Assembly: GCA_934663655.1 (NCBI GenBank)
Contig: CAKUKT010000019.1
Location: 1 to 17,768 of the forward strand
Direction: 5' to 3'
Origin: an uncultured Victivallaceae bacterium
GTDB lineage: Bacteria; Verrucomicrobiota; Lentisphaeria; Victivallales; Victivallaceae
DNA: 17,768 nucleotides
Shown: positions 8,379-15,974 of the stretch, in pieces
Numbering within the stretch: position 1 is the first letter of the stretch
Layout of the letters: every line of letters begins with the position of its first letter
The notes under the pieces: model-generated
The model's input: the letters and a program-made list of their open reading frames with translations, nothing else
Database searches by the model: none
Told to the model about the DNA's origin: nothing
Program-made: the position numbers and the translations under genes

Positions 8379-10896
8379 AATAGACCCACCGTCGGGAGAG
8401 CTTCAACTGAATAAGCGTCAGCACCAGCACAATTGCAAACAGAATCCACGACAGCGCCGCCGCATAACCCATGTTCAGATAGCGGAACGCCTGATTGAAG
8501 ATGTGGTAGGCGTAAAACAGGGTGGAACTGACCGGGCCTCCCTGCGTCATGATAAACGCCTGGGTGAAAATCTGAAACACCCCGATCAGACCGATGATGA
8601 AGTTGAAGAAGATGTACGGCGACAACATCGGCAGCGTGATCGCAAAGAAACTCCGCACCGGCCCCGCGCCATCGAGCTGCGCGGCCTCGTAGTAGACCGG
8701 ATTGATGTTCTTCAGCCCGGCCAACCAGATCACCAGCCCCCCTCCGGAACTCCACAATCCCATTATGATCAGGGCGATTTTGCTGGTATTCTCATCCTGC
8801 AGCCAGTTCGGACCGTGCACGCCGAATAACGCCAGCAGCGAATTGATCAATCCGAACTGCGGATTGAAAATCCAGATCCACAGCAGACTTGCCGCCACCG
8901 CCGGCACAATCGACGGCAGATAGAAACAGGTTCTCCACAGCGCGACACCCCGGACCCGGCAGTTCAGCAGCAGCGCCATCGCCAGTCCCGCCACAATGCC
9001 GAGCGGGACCCCGATCACCATGTAAGCGGTATTCCACAACGCCGTGCCGAACAATTCATCGTCGCGGAACATGAACCGGTAGTTCTCCACCCCGGAAACC
9101 ACCGCCTCATTCAGAATATCATATTTACAGAAACTGATGACGATCGAAAAGAAGATCGGCCCCCCGGTGAAAAGCATAAATCCGATCGCCCAGGGCAGAA
9201 TGCAGCAGACCCCCTCGTACCAGCGATTCGCCCGATAAGCCGCGTGCGGCCGCCGCCGTCGCCGATATTCCAGCAACGCAATTCCCGCAACCGTCGCCGC
9301 GAGCAGCGCCACATAACCGCTCATCGTCCAGAACCAGTTCACCTTAACCCCGTCGCGCCGGTGCTCGCGCAGCCGCGCATCAAGCTCCCTCTGCACCAGT
9401 CCGGCATGATAAGCCAGCGCCTCCCCGGAACTCTTCTTGTGAAAGATCGCCTCCTCCATCGCATCGACCTGCGCCTGCCAGAGTTTCTGCCCCACCGGAG
9501 TCACCGGACGGTAAAAACTCTTCTCCAGCAACTCGTCAAAAACCGCGCGTCCTTCGGCGATCTGCCGGGGGATCCGGGGGTTGTTATTCAAATAGAGTTC
9601 CGAAATCTCGCGATTGACATCCCGGCGCGGCAGCTGATAAGGCAGGTAGTTCCGCCCCTGCGCTTCGAATTGAAACCGTTCCGACTCGGCATAGAGCAGC
9701 GCCGAATAACGGCTGTTGAGAAAACGGATCAGTTCCCACGCCCCCTGCTTGTTCCGGCTGGTGGAGGGAATCGCGTAACACCAGCCGCTCACCCACGACA
9801 CCGGCTCCTCTCCCGCTCGCGGCATCGGCGCGGGCGCCACCCCGAACCGAACGGAGGTACCCGACAATGCGATGTTGTTCACCGCCCAGGCGCCGTCGAT
9901 TTTCATCGCCACCTTGCCGGTCAGGAAGGGGTCCAGATCGCCGACCTGAAACGAGGACTGAAACGCATATACCGCCCTCGCCCCTCCCAGTTGATCGTAC
10001 AGACTGACCACAAAGTCCAGCGCCTCAACCACCGGACGCTCGTGCAGCGTCACGGTTTTCCCGTCCGCGGAGAGAAAGGTCGCACCATGCTGCCAGCCGT
10101 AAAGATAAAGCCAGGAGTTGCCGTAATTGGGAATGAAACCCATCGTCACAGTCCGGCCGCGTTCATCGACCTCGGTCATCGCCAGCGCCATACGTTCGAG
10201 TTCCGCGTAGTCGCGCGGCGGCCGCGCCTCCCCGTTCTCATCGACAAAGCCGTGCCGGATCAGCAGATCCTTGTTGTACAGCAGCGCCCGGCTCTCAATC
10301 GACAGCGGCACCCCGTAAACCTGATTCCGGTAAACCGTCTCCGCCCAGGCGGCCGGATAGAAACTTGCCGGATCCACCGGGTCAACCGGCGCGGCAAAAC
10401 GGGCCCGGCGGTGACGCGGTCCCGCTCCAGGCCACGGTTCCCGGGGAGAACGGCCATCCTGCCACGCCTGCCAGGCGAACCGGTCCGCCGCGATGAAGCG
10501 GTCCAGCGGTTCAAATGCGCCCAGATCCACCCACTGGCAGAGGGCGAAACGGTCAAACGCCACCACGTCCGGCGGCATCCCCCCGACCACACTGAGCAGA
10601 AACCGCGTCGGATCCTGAGTCCGGTCGCGCGCCGCAGTCTGCCCGGAAACCACTTTGTATATCGGGTAGGAGGGATCCTCCTGATGGCGCAACCGGCTTA
10701 AGCGCTCAAACTCTTTGATCGCATCGTCAAGTGGACCGGCGACCGGGCCGCTGCCCATGAAGGAGATTTCGGTGACCTCCTCCGCCGGAACGGGCCTCCC
10801 GTCTTCTGACATACCCGATACCCAGAACGCGGCAGCGGCCAGCAAAGCCGCCGGTATTATCACCGACGCAATTTTGAGTACGGGATATTTCATCAT
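8368..10896 (-). CDS. Fusion of extracellular solute-binding protein and MalF-type sugar permease
   Basis: This is an 842-residue membrane protein that joins two usually separate subunits of a CUT1 carbohydrate importer. Residues 7-28 form a membrane anchor. Residues about 42-480 resemble a family 1 solute-binding protein: GGMPPDVVAFD, VYGVPLSIESRALLYNKDLL, LTGKVAMKIDGAWAVNN, WVSGWCYAIPS, GAWELIRFL. A second helix (522-543) ends in RRRRR (545-549), which fits a cytoplasmic side. The MalF-like core then runs from 558, with ILPWAIGFMLFTGGPIFFSI, and the EAA loop EAAQLDGAGPVRSFFAITLPML at 737-758. The predicted topology places the binding domain outside, tethered at both ends. The stop lies in the start region of the partner permease (11-base overlap). 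The pseudopilin gene ends 20 bases upstream. Two ATGs (10896, 10893) are possible, and neither has a strong ribosome site. Confidence 0.93.
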   Translation of the reverse strand: MMKYPVLKIASVIIPAALLAAAAFWVSGMSEDGRPVPAEEVTEISFMGSGPVAGPLDDAIKEFERLSRLRHQEDPSYPIYKVVSGQTAARDRTQDPTRFLLSVVGGMPPDVVAFDRFALCQWVDLGAFEPLDRFIAADRFAWQAWQDGRSPREPWPGAGPRHRRARFAAPVDPVDPASFYPAAWAETVYRNQVYGVPLSIESRALLYNKDLLIRHGFVDENGEARPPRDYAELERMALAMTEVDERGRTVTMGFIPNYGNSWLYLYGWQHGATFLSADGKTVTLHERPVVEALDFVVSLYDQLGGARAVYAFQSSFQVGDLDPFLTGKVAMKIDGAWAVNNIALSGTSVRFGVAPAPMPRAGEEPVSWVSGWCYAIPSTSRNKQGAWELIRFLNSRYSALLYAESERFQFEAQGRNYLPYQLPRRDVNREISELYLNNNPRIPRQIAEGRAVFDELLEKSFYRPVTPVGQKLWQAQVDAMEEAIFHKKSSGEALAYHAGLVQRELDARLREHRRDGVKVNWFWTMSGYVALLAATVAGIALLEYRRRRRPHAAYRANRWYEGVCCILPWAIGFMLFTGGPIFFSIVISFCKYDILNEAVVSGVENYRFMFRDDELFGTALWNTAYMVIGVPLGIVAGLAMALLLNCRVRGVALWRTCFYLPSIVPAVAASLLWIWIFNPQFGLINSLLALFGVHGPNWLQDENTSKIALIIMGLWSSGGGLVIWLAGLKNINPVYYEAAQLDGAGPVRSFFAITLPMLSPYIFFNFIIGLIGVFQIFTQAFIMTQGGPVSSTLFYAYHIFNQAFRYLNMGYAAALSWILFAIVLVLTLIQLKLSRRWVYYEE

Positions 10897-10916
10897 GGCT
10901 ACCGGAAACAGTCAGC

Positions 10917-11657
10917 TTAGAATCCATCCCACAGGCAATCGGTTCCCTCGCCGTAGGCGCGGTCGGTATCCAGTTTCTGCGTGTCGAGGTTTTCGACGTG
11001 GCCGTCGAAAAAGAGCGCGGTGGTCCGACCATGCCGCTGAGCGAAACGCGGATTCCCGCTGTAGGTTCCGAAGTCATCCGGCGGCACGATCAGATTGGAT
11101 CCGGCGATCTTTCCCTCCGCCGGGTAATTCTCGATGCTCGGATAGGAGATCGGCGAAACATAAACCGCGTCGGCGGTGTGAATGCTGGCCGCAGGCTTGC
11201 GCCACGAGGAAATCAGCAGCGCATTGACGCCGTCGGAAAGCCGGTTGTTGGGAAGATACCCAGTTTTGTAATAGCGCATGACGCCGATGGACCCCCAGGT
11301 GTCGCTGAGGTTCTTGTGAACGCTCCACGCCTCGGCGGCGGATCTGGCGAGCGAAGCCGGACAGTCGAAGATCGATGGATTGACATTGGTGCCGCCACCA
11401 ATCTGCGCCTCCATCAGCAGACGGCGCCAGTCGTTCATCTGCCAGGCTTCCATCTCGTAATAGCCGACCGGCACGTAATCCCGATGATTCATCGAATAAA
11501 AGGAAAAAAGCATGCCGATCTCTTTCTGACGGCCGACACAGCTGGCCTGCTTGGCACTCTGTCTGGCCCGGCTCAGCGCCGGCATCAGCATGGCGGCGAG
11601 GATGGCGATAATCGCGATCACCACCAGCAGTTCAATCAGCGTAAAACCTTTTTTCAT
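10917..11657 (-). CDS. Type II secretion-type pseudopilin (prepilin N-terminal methylation domain)
   Basis: This is a 246-residue class III-signal protein. MKKG is followed by FTLIELLVVIAIIAILAAML, giving a prepilin peptidase cut between G4 and F5, with E9 for assembly and methylation. The mature protein would be anchored by this helix with the rest outside the cytoplasm. The C-terminal part has RFAQRHGRTTALFFDGHVENL (about 204-224), the hallmark of the H-x-G/DG-E pseudopilin-like proteins that are greatly expanded in Lentisphaerota and Planctomycetes. C40 and C99 could pair. A strong AAGGAG site six bases upstream fixes the start. The gene sits 20 bases before the transporter fusion, so it is likely the first gene of that operon. 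Its exact task is unknown; a structural or substrate-binding surface role is inference. Confidence 0.92.
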   Translation of the reverse strand: MKKGFTLIELLVVIAIIAILAAMLMPALSRARQSAKQASCVGRQKEIGMLFSFYSMNHRDYVPVGYYEMEAWQMNDWRRLLMEAQIGGGTNVNPSIFDCPASLARSAAEAWSVHKNLSDTWGSIGVMRYYKTGYLPNNRLSDGVNALLISSWRKPAASIHTADAVYVSPISYPSIENYPAEGKIAGSNLIVPPDDFGTYSGNPRFAQRHGRTTALFFDGHVENLDTQKLDTDRAYGEGTDCLWDGF

Positions 11658-11663
11658 TCCCAG

Positions 11664-11669
11664 CTCCTT
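11664..11669 (-). promoter_or_regulatory. Strong ribosome binding site of the pseudopilin gene
   Basis: AAGGAG on the minus strand, six bases before the ATG at 11657. It is the strongest ribosome site on this strand, consistent with a highly made surface protein. Confidence 0.7.
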
Positions 11670-11716
11670 AATGTCTCAAATGTTTTTCCTGGCTCAAATC
11701 GTCTGATGACATACAA

Positions 11717-11731
11717 GACTTGCTACAAATC
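11717..11731. promoter_or_regulatory. Possible operator dyad upstream of the pseudopilin-transporter operon
   Basis: GACTTG-CTA-CAAATC is an imperfect inverted repeat (5 of 6 positions) within the 114-base gap between the URO-D-like gene and the pseudopilin. Two ATTTGAG copies follow toward the gene. I could not find a convincing -35/-10 pair here, so this is only a candidate regulator site. Confidence 0.2.
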
Positions 11732-11771
11732 GCGAGCACAACGGCGGTGATGATCCTCCTTTCCGGCAGTG

Positions 11772-12779
11772 TTAATTACGATCCAGAACCGTTTTGATCA
11801 TGGCGAAATAATTTTCACTCGGCACGTAATCGGGAATACTGTTGCCGGAACCGAGCGCATAGGCGCCGGATTCCTCGCACATGTCGAGGAGGGCATTGCA
11901 TCTTTCGGTAATCTTTTCCGGGGTCGCACGGCAGAGGAAGTCAACATCAACACCTCCCAGAAGCGCAATCCGGCGGTGATAACGGGGATAAGCCTCCTCG
12001 ATCGGCAGGATTTTGTCCTCGAACGAATGATGAGCATCGAATTTGCAGACTTCGATGACATCCTCCATGAGTCCGCAATCATAAATATTGCCGCAGGCGT
12101 GCTGGATGGCGGGTCTGCCCTTGGAATGAATCAATTCGATGAATTTACAGTTCCAGGGGACAATGAGTTCGCGCATGGTGGCGGGATCGAGCAGCGGCAT
12201 GGAGTTGAATCCCCAGTCGTCATTGCAGATCGCCGCGCCGATGCAGTCGTAGTCGAGCGCCCAGTCATAGTAGGCCAGGAGGGTTTCGCCGACCTTGTCG
12301 ACCACCCGCCGGACCAGTTCGGGATTATCGAACAAATTCAGACACAGGTTGTCGTAGCCCATCAGCGCGATGGAGTTCTCCAGCAGGCCGTCGGGAGTGA
12401 ATATCGCCAGCTTCATTCCGGCGGGAACCCGCATCTGCTTGAGCTGGTCGAACTGCTCGCGCCGGAACTCCGGCCAGACGTAGGAGTCGAAGTCGGCCTC
12501 GTTGAAGATCAGCGCGCCATCGTTGATCGACACTGAATGTTCACGCTTGCGTTCGGTTCGCTTGAAGCAGAATCCCGGCACACTCATGGTGGCATAATCG
12601 TAACCGGCGGCGGCGAAGGAATCGATATGATTCTGACGTTCGGCCGCTTCGCCCTGGGGGACAACGCCGGTGAGCTGCCGGTTCAGATCGGGGTTGAGGA
12701 ACAATTCAAACAGAGTCGGCCGGTCGGGTCGTTCGCGATTTAATACTTTCAACAAATTTTCAAAATCTGGTTTTCTCAT
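11772..12779 (-). CDS. Uroporphyrinogen-decarboxylase-family protein (MtaA/CmuA-like superfamily)
   Basis: This is a 335-residue cytoplasmic protein with the URO-D TIM-barrel pattern: PDRPTLFELFLN near the N-terminus, CNDDWGFNSMPLLDP (185-199), MRELIVPWNCKFIELIHSKG, QHACGNIYDC (226-235), LLGGVDVDFLCRATPEKI (273-290) and ALGSGNSIPDYVPSENY (308-324). The H227-x-C229 pair matches zinc ligands of methylcobamide:CoM methyltransferase relatives. Where those enzymes carry a later cysteine, this protein appears to have GSGNS. True haem-pathway HemE is unlikely, given the divergence and the setting. Such proteins are numerous in Lentisphaerota and often lie beside carbohydrate genes; their reaction is not established. 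It has its own good promoter and a GGAG site, and a 114-base gap separates it from the downstream operon. Confidence 0.85.
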   Translation of the reverse strand: MRKPDFENLLKVLNRERPDRPTLFELFLNPDLNRQLTGVVPQGEAAERQNHIDSFAAAGYDYATMSVPGFCFKRTERKREHSVSINDGALIFNEADFDSYVWPEFRREQFDQLKQMRVPAGMKLAIFTPDGLLENSIALMGYDNLCLNLFDNPELVRRVVDKVGETLLAYYDWALDYDCIGAAICNDDWGFNSMPLLDPATMRELIVPWNCKFIELIHSKGRPAIQHACGNIYDCGLMEDVIEVCKFDAHHSFEDKILPIEEAYPRYHRRIALLGGVDVDFLCRATPEKITERCNALLDMCEESGAYALGSGNSIPDYVPSENYFAMIKTVLDRN

Positions 12780-12826
12780 CGCAATCTCCGGGTTCTGATT
12801 GGATATCGTTGATTGTTTTATTAAAT

Positions 12827-12854
12827 ATTATAGTCAAATCAGTTTGATTGTCCA
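12827..12854 (-). promoter_or_regulatory. Sigma70-type promoter of the URO-D-like gene
   Basis: On the minus strand, TGGACA (12854-12849, five of six consensus bases) is followed by a 16-base spacer and a perfect TATAAT (12832-12827). It lies about 50 bases upstream of the ATG at 12779. Confidence 0.6.
12837..12849. promoter_or_regulatory. Inverted repeat inside the URO-D-like gene's promoter (possible operator)
   Basis: AATCA-GTT-TGATT is a perfect 5-bp inverted repeat with a 3-base centre. It lies almost exactly in the spacer between -35 and -10, a place where a bound repressor would block polymerase. The region is AT-rich, so chance is possible. Confidence 0.35.
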
Positions 12855-13007
12855 TAGCAGTATCGACAAAAATTTAACCTAATCGCTTTTTTTGAAATGT
12901 TCCGGATAAATGAATATTCTCGCCGCCGACAAATCTGCGCCGGGGGAAAAACGCGTTCGGATAATTTTCGATGTACCTGCCGGGGGTGAAATTTTTCAAA
13001 GCGGGGC

Positions 13008-13013
13008 TATATT
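13008..13013 (+). promoter_or_regulatory. Weak -10-like element upstream of uvrA
   Basis: TATATT lies 28 bases before the uvrA ATG, but no good -35 hexamer sits at the right spacing. An AGGA ribosome site follows, six bases before the start. Confidence 0.25.
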
Positions 13014-13041
13014 ATCCTTTTGTCAGATTACAGGATGAAAA

Positions 13042-15897
13042 ATGCAGGACAATATCATCATTCGCGGTGCGTCACAGCACAATCTCAAAAATATCGATGT
13101 GGAAATTCCCCGCAACCGGCTGGTGGTGATCACCGGACTCTCCGGTTCCGGCAAATCGTCACTGGCCTTTGACACCCTTTACGCCGAAGGGCAGCGGCGT
13201 TATGTGGAAAGCCTGTCCGCCTACGCGCGTCAGTTCCTTGACCGGCTGCAGAAACCCCGCGTCGAACACATCGACGGCCTCTCCCCCGCCATCGCCATCG
13301 AACAACGTACCGGCGGCGGCACTCCGCGTTCGACGGTAGCCACCATCACCGAGATCTACGATTACCTGCGGCTGCTTTACGCTCATATCGGCCACCCCCA
13401 CTGTCCTCAATGCGGCAGGCCGCTGGCGGGGCAGTCGGCCCAGGCGATCAGCGAACGCCTGATGAAACTTGCCCCGGGCAGCCGGATGACCCTGCTGGCC
13501 CCGCTGGTTTCCGGACGCAAAGGCGAGCACCGGGATGTCTTTGAAAAGATCCTCTCCGACGGCTTCGTCCGCGCGCGGGTGGACGGCGAAATCCGGGTGC
13601 TCGAAGATGAAATTCCCCAGTTGGCCAAAACCCGCCGCCACACCATTGAAGCGGTGGTGGACCGTCTGGTGACCGGCAAAACCGATCTGTCCCGCCTGAC
13701 CGATTCGGTCGAACTGGCGTTGCGCCATGGCGACGGCATATTGACGGTCCTGCTCGAAGGAGAGAACGCCGAGTTCAGCGAGGAGAAGTTCAGTGAAAAG
13801 CTCGCCTGTGTGGAGTGCGGGATATCGTGCGGAGAACTGCTGCCGCGGAACTTTTCCTTCAACGCGCCCTACGGGGCCTGCCCGGTCTGCAACGGCCTCG
13901 GCATTGAACAATTCATGGACCCCGCCAAGGTTATCCCCGATCCGTCGCTGTCGATCAAAAACGGGGCAATTCCGGGCTGGAGGCGCGGACCGCGCCATCT
14001 GATAATCTATTACAACATCATGCTGCGCAAGCTGGCGGAGTGGCTCGGCGAGCCGGAGTTGCTCACCACGCCGTTCCGGGAACTTCCGGAACGGCTGCAG
14101 AATATTGTTCTCTACGGTACCGGCGAGGAGGCGGTGGAGTTCGATTACTACATGCACGGAAAAAAATACCGCTGGAGCAAACCCTTTGAGGGGGTGCTGG
14201 AAAACCTCCGCCGGCGGATGGTCGAAACCGATTCCGATTCGGTCCGCGAACGGTTGAGTTCCTATCTCAGCCCGCGGCGGTGCCCGGCCTGCGGCGGCGC
14301 CCGCCTCAATCCCGTGAGTCTGGCGGTAACCGTCGGGGGGCTGTCGATCGCGCAGTTCAACGCGCTGAGCGTCGAACGCGCCTTACAGTTCGCCTCCTCG
14401 CTCGAACTCACCGCCGAGGAGCAGAAGATCTCCCGGGAGGTGCTCCGCGAAATCTGCGGCCGCCTCGCCTTTCTGCGCGACGTCGGGTTGAATTATCTCA
14501 CCCTCGACCGGGTGAGTTCGACGCTCTCGGGGGGTGAAGCCCAGCGAATCCGGCTGGCGACGCAGCTCGGCTGCGGGCTGATGGGGGTGCTGTACATCCT
14601 TGACGAACCCTCGATCGGACTTCACCAGCGCGACAACGACCGGCTGCTCGACACGCTGGCCCGGCTGCGTGACCTCGGGAACACCGTGATCGTCGTCGAA
14701 CATGATCTCGACACCATCAACCGCGCCGACTACGTGATCGACCTCGGTCCCGGAGCCGGAACCGGCGGCGGCGAAGTGGTGGCGGCCGGCCCGCCGGCGG
14801 AACTCGGCAGATTTCCGAAGTCGCTTACCGCTGATTTTCTGACCGGGAAACGCGAGATCGCCATTCCCTCCCGACGTGCCGCCGGCAACGGCAGAAAACT
14901 CACGATCCGGGGTGCGAAACTGAACAATCTCAAAGATATCGACGTTGAAATTCCGCTCGGCGCCTTCACCTGCGTGACCGGAGTTTCGGGTTCGGGCAAA
15001 AGTTCGCTGATCAACGGGATACTGGTTCGGGCGCTCAACGCCGCCCAGGGAATCAACGACCTGCCTCCCGGTCCGTGCGACGGGGTGGAAGGGCTGGAGG
15101 CGGTGGACAAGGCGATTGTGATCGATCAGAGTCCGATCGGAAGGACTCCGCGCTCCAATCCGGCGACCTATACCGATGCGTTTGGAGGAATCCGTAAACT
15201 TTTTTCCGAACTGCCGGAATCCAAAGTACGCGGTTACGGTCCGGGGCGGTTCAGCTTCAACGTGAAGGGCGGCCGCTGCGAGGAGTGCCGCGGCGACGGG
15301 ATCCGGAAAATCGAGATGCAGTTTCTCTCCGACGTCTATGTGGAGTGTTCCGCCTGCGGGGGGCGCCGTTTCAATTCGGAGACGCTGACCGTTCGCTACA
15401 AGGGGCGCAGTATTGCCGATATCCTCGATCTCACGGTCGATCAGGCGGTGGAACTCTTTTCTCCGATACCGTCGCTGGCCCGGAAGTTCAAAACCCTTCA
15501 GGAGGTCGGACTCGGTTACATCATGCTCGGCCAGCCGGCGACCACGCTCTCGGGAGGAGAGGCGCAGCGGGTGAAACTGGCCACCGAACTGGCGCGCATC
15601 CCGCGCGGCCACACGGTTTACATTCTCGACGAACCGACGACCGGTCTGCACCTGGCGGACATCGATCAGCTGCTCAAAGTGCTGTTCCGGCTCCGCGACC
15701 TCGGGAACACCGTGATCGTGATCGAACACAACCTTGACGTGATCAAAACCGCCGATCATATCATCGATCTCGGGCCGGAGGGCGGCGACGACGGCGGTCG
15801 GGTCATCGCCACCGGCACCCCGGAGGAGGTGGCCGAAATTCCCGGTTCGCACACCGGCCGTTACCTCAAGAAGATTTTTCAGGCCCGGAAATCGTGA
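13042..15897 (+). CDS. uvrA: Excinuclease ABC subunit A (UvrA)
   Basis: This is a complete 951-residue DNA-damage sensor of nucleotide excision repair (E. coli 940). UvrA dimers with UvrB scan for lesions, then UvrA leaves and UvrC cuts. Two ABC ATPase modules are visible: Walker [10 protein letters not shown] at 32 with signature [12 protein letters not shown] at 495, and Walker [10 protein letters not shown] at 647 with signature [12 protein letters not shown] at 836. Each has a following LDEP Walker B ([22 protein letters not shown]). Zinc modules are intact: C256/C259 with C280/C283, and C746/C749 with C769/C772. The N-terminal [15 protein letters not shown] is highly conserved. No LexA-type box is visible upstream. 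The gene is convergent with nothing and is followed directly by priA. Confidence 0.98.
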   Translation: MQDNIIIRGASQHNLKNIDVEIPRNRLVVITGLSGSGKSSLAFDTLYAEGQRRYVESLSAYARQFLDRLQKPRVEHIDGLSPAIAIEQRTGGGTPRSTVATITEIYDYLRLLYAHIGHPHCPQCGRPLAGQSAQAISERLMKLAPGSRMTLLAPLVSGRKGEHRDVFEKILSDGFVRARVDGEIRVLEDEIPQLAKTRRHTIEAVVDRLVTGKTDLSRLTDSVELALRHGDGILTVLLEGENAEFSEEKFSEKLACVECGISCGELLPRNFSFNAPYGACPVCNGLGIEQFMDPAKVIPDPSLSIKNGAIPGWRRGPRHLIIYYNIMLRKLAEWLGEPELLTTPFRELPERLQNIVLYGTGEEAVEFDYYMHGKKYRWSKPFEGVLENLRRRMVETDSDSVRERLSSYLSPRRCPACGGARLNPVSLAVTVGGLSIAQFNALSVERALQFASSLELTAEEQKISREVLREICGRLAFLRDVGLNYLTLDRVSSTLSGGEAQRIRLATQLGCGLMGVLYILDEPSIGLHQRDNDRLLDTLARLRDLGNTVIVVEHDLDTINRADYVIDLGPGAGTGGGEVVAAGPPAELGRFPKSLTADFLTGKREIAIPSRRAAGNGRKLTIRGAKLNNLKDIDVEIPLGAFTCVTGVSGSGKSSLINGILVRALNAAQGINDLPPGPCDGVEGLEAVDKAIVIDQSPIGRTPRSNPATYTDAFGGIRKLFSELPESKVRGYGPGRFSFNVKGGRCEECRGDGIRKIEMQFLSDVYVECSACGGRRFNSETLTVRYKGRSIADILDLTVDQAVELFSPIPSLARKFKTLQEVGLGYIMLGQPATTLSGGEAQRVKLATELARIPRGHTVYILDEPTTGLHLADIDQLLKVLFRLRDLGNTVIVIEHNLDVIKTADHIIDLGPEGGDDGGRVIATGTPEEVAEIPGSHTGRYLKKIFQARKS

Positions 15898-15905
15898 TTT
15901 CCGGG
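15884..15905 (+). repeat. Hairpin spanning the uvrA stop codon
   Basis: CCCGGAAAT, a CGTG loop and ATTTCCGGG form a perfect 9-bp stem. The TGA stop (15895-15897) lies across the loop and the second arm. A run of nine G follows (15903-15911), not T, so it is not a standard terminator. It could damp read-through into priA or stabilise the uvrA mRNA end. Confidence 0.5.
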
Positions 15906-15960
15906 GGGGGGAAACGGGCGTCGGGCGGTGGTCCGCGTCCCGCCTCTCCGGTCAGCAAGT

Positions 15961-15966
15961 GGAAAG
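15961..15966 (+). promoter_or_regulatory. Ribosome binding site favouring a TTG start for priA
   Basis: GGAAAG lies eight bases before the TTG at 15975, just ahead of IAKVITDV where PriA homology begins. The alternative GTG at 15894, overlapping the uvrA stop, would add 27 Gly/Arg/Pro-rich residues not typical of PriA and has no clear site. Confidence 0.4.
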
Positions 15967-15974
15967 CAGAAAAT

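Larger units (their letters stand above)
12780..13041. other. Divergent intergenic region between the URO-D-like gene and uvrA
   Basis: These 262 bases are distinctly more AT-rich than the genes around them. They hold a minus-strand promoter at 12827-12854 and a weak plus-strand -10-like TATATT at 13008-13013 ahead of uvrA. I saw no open frame, tRNA or LexA-type CTGT-N8-ACAG box. Confidence 0.6.

Noticed and set aside
9244..10701. Plus-strand open frame of 485 codons opposite the SBP-permease fusion
   Set aside because: Same antisense effect; an Arg/His/Pro-rich product with no start context.
11658..11771. Sigma70 promoter for the pseudopilin-transporter operon
   Set aside because: TTGTGC and TTGTAG could serve as -35 boxes, but no -10 hexamer lies at acceptable spacing. 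Only the weak dyad was kept.
12780..13041. LexA/SOS box ahead of uvrA
   Set aside because: No CTGT-N8-ACAG or GAAC-N4-GTTC type site could be found.
14383..15852. Minus-strand open frame of 489 codons opposite uvrA
   Set aside because: uvrA is unambiguous on the plus strand; this is its shadow.
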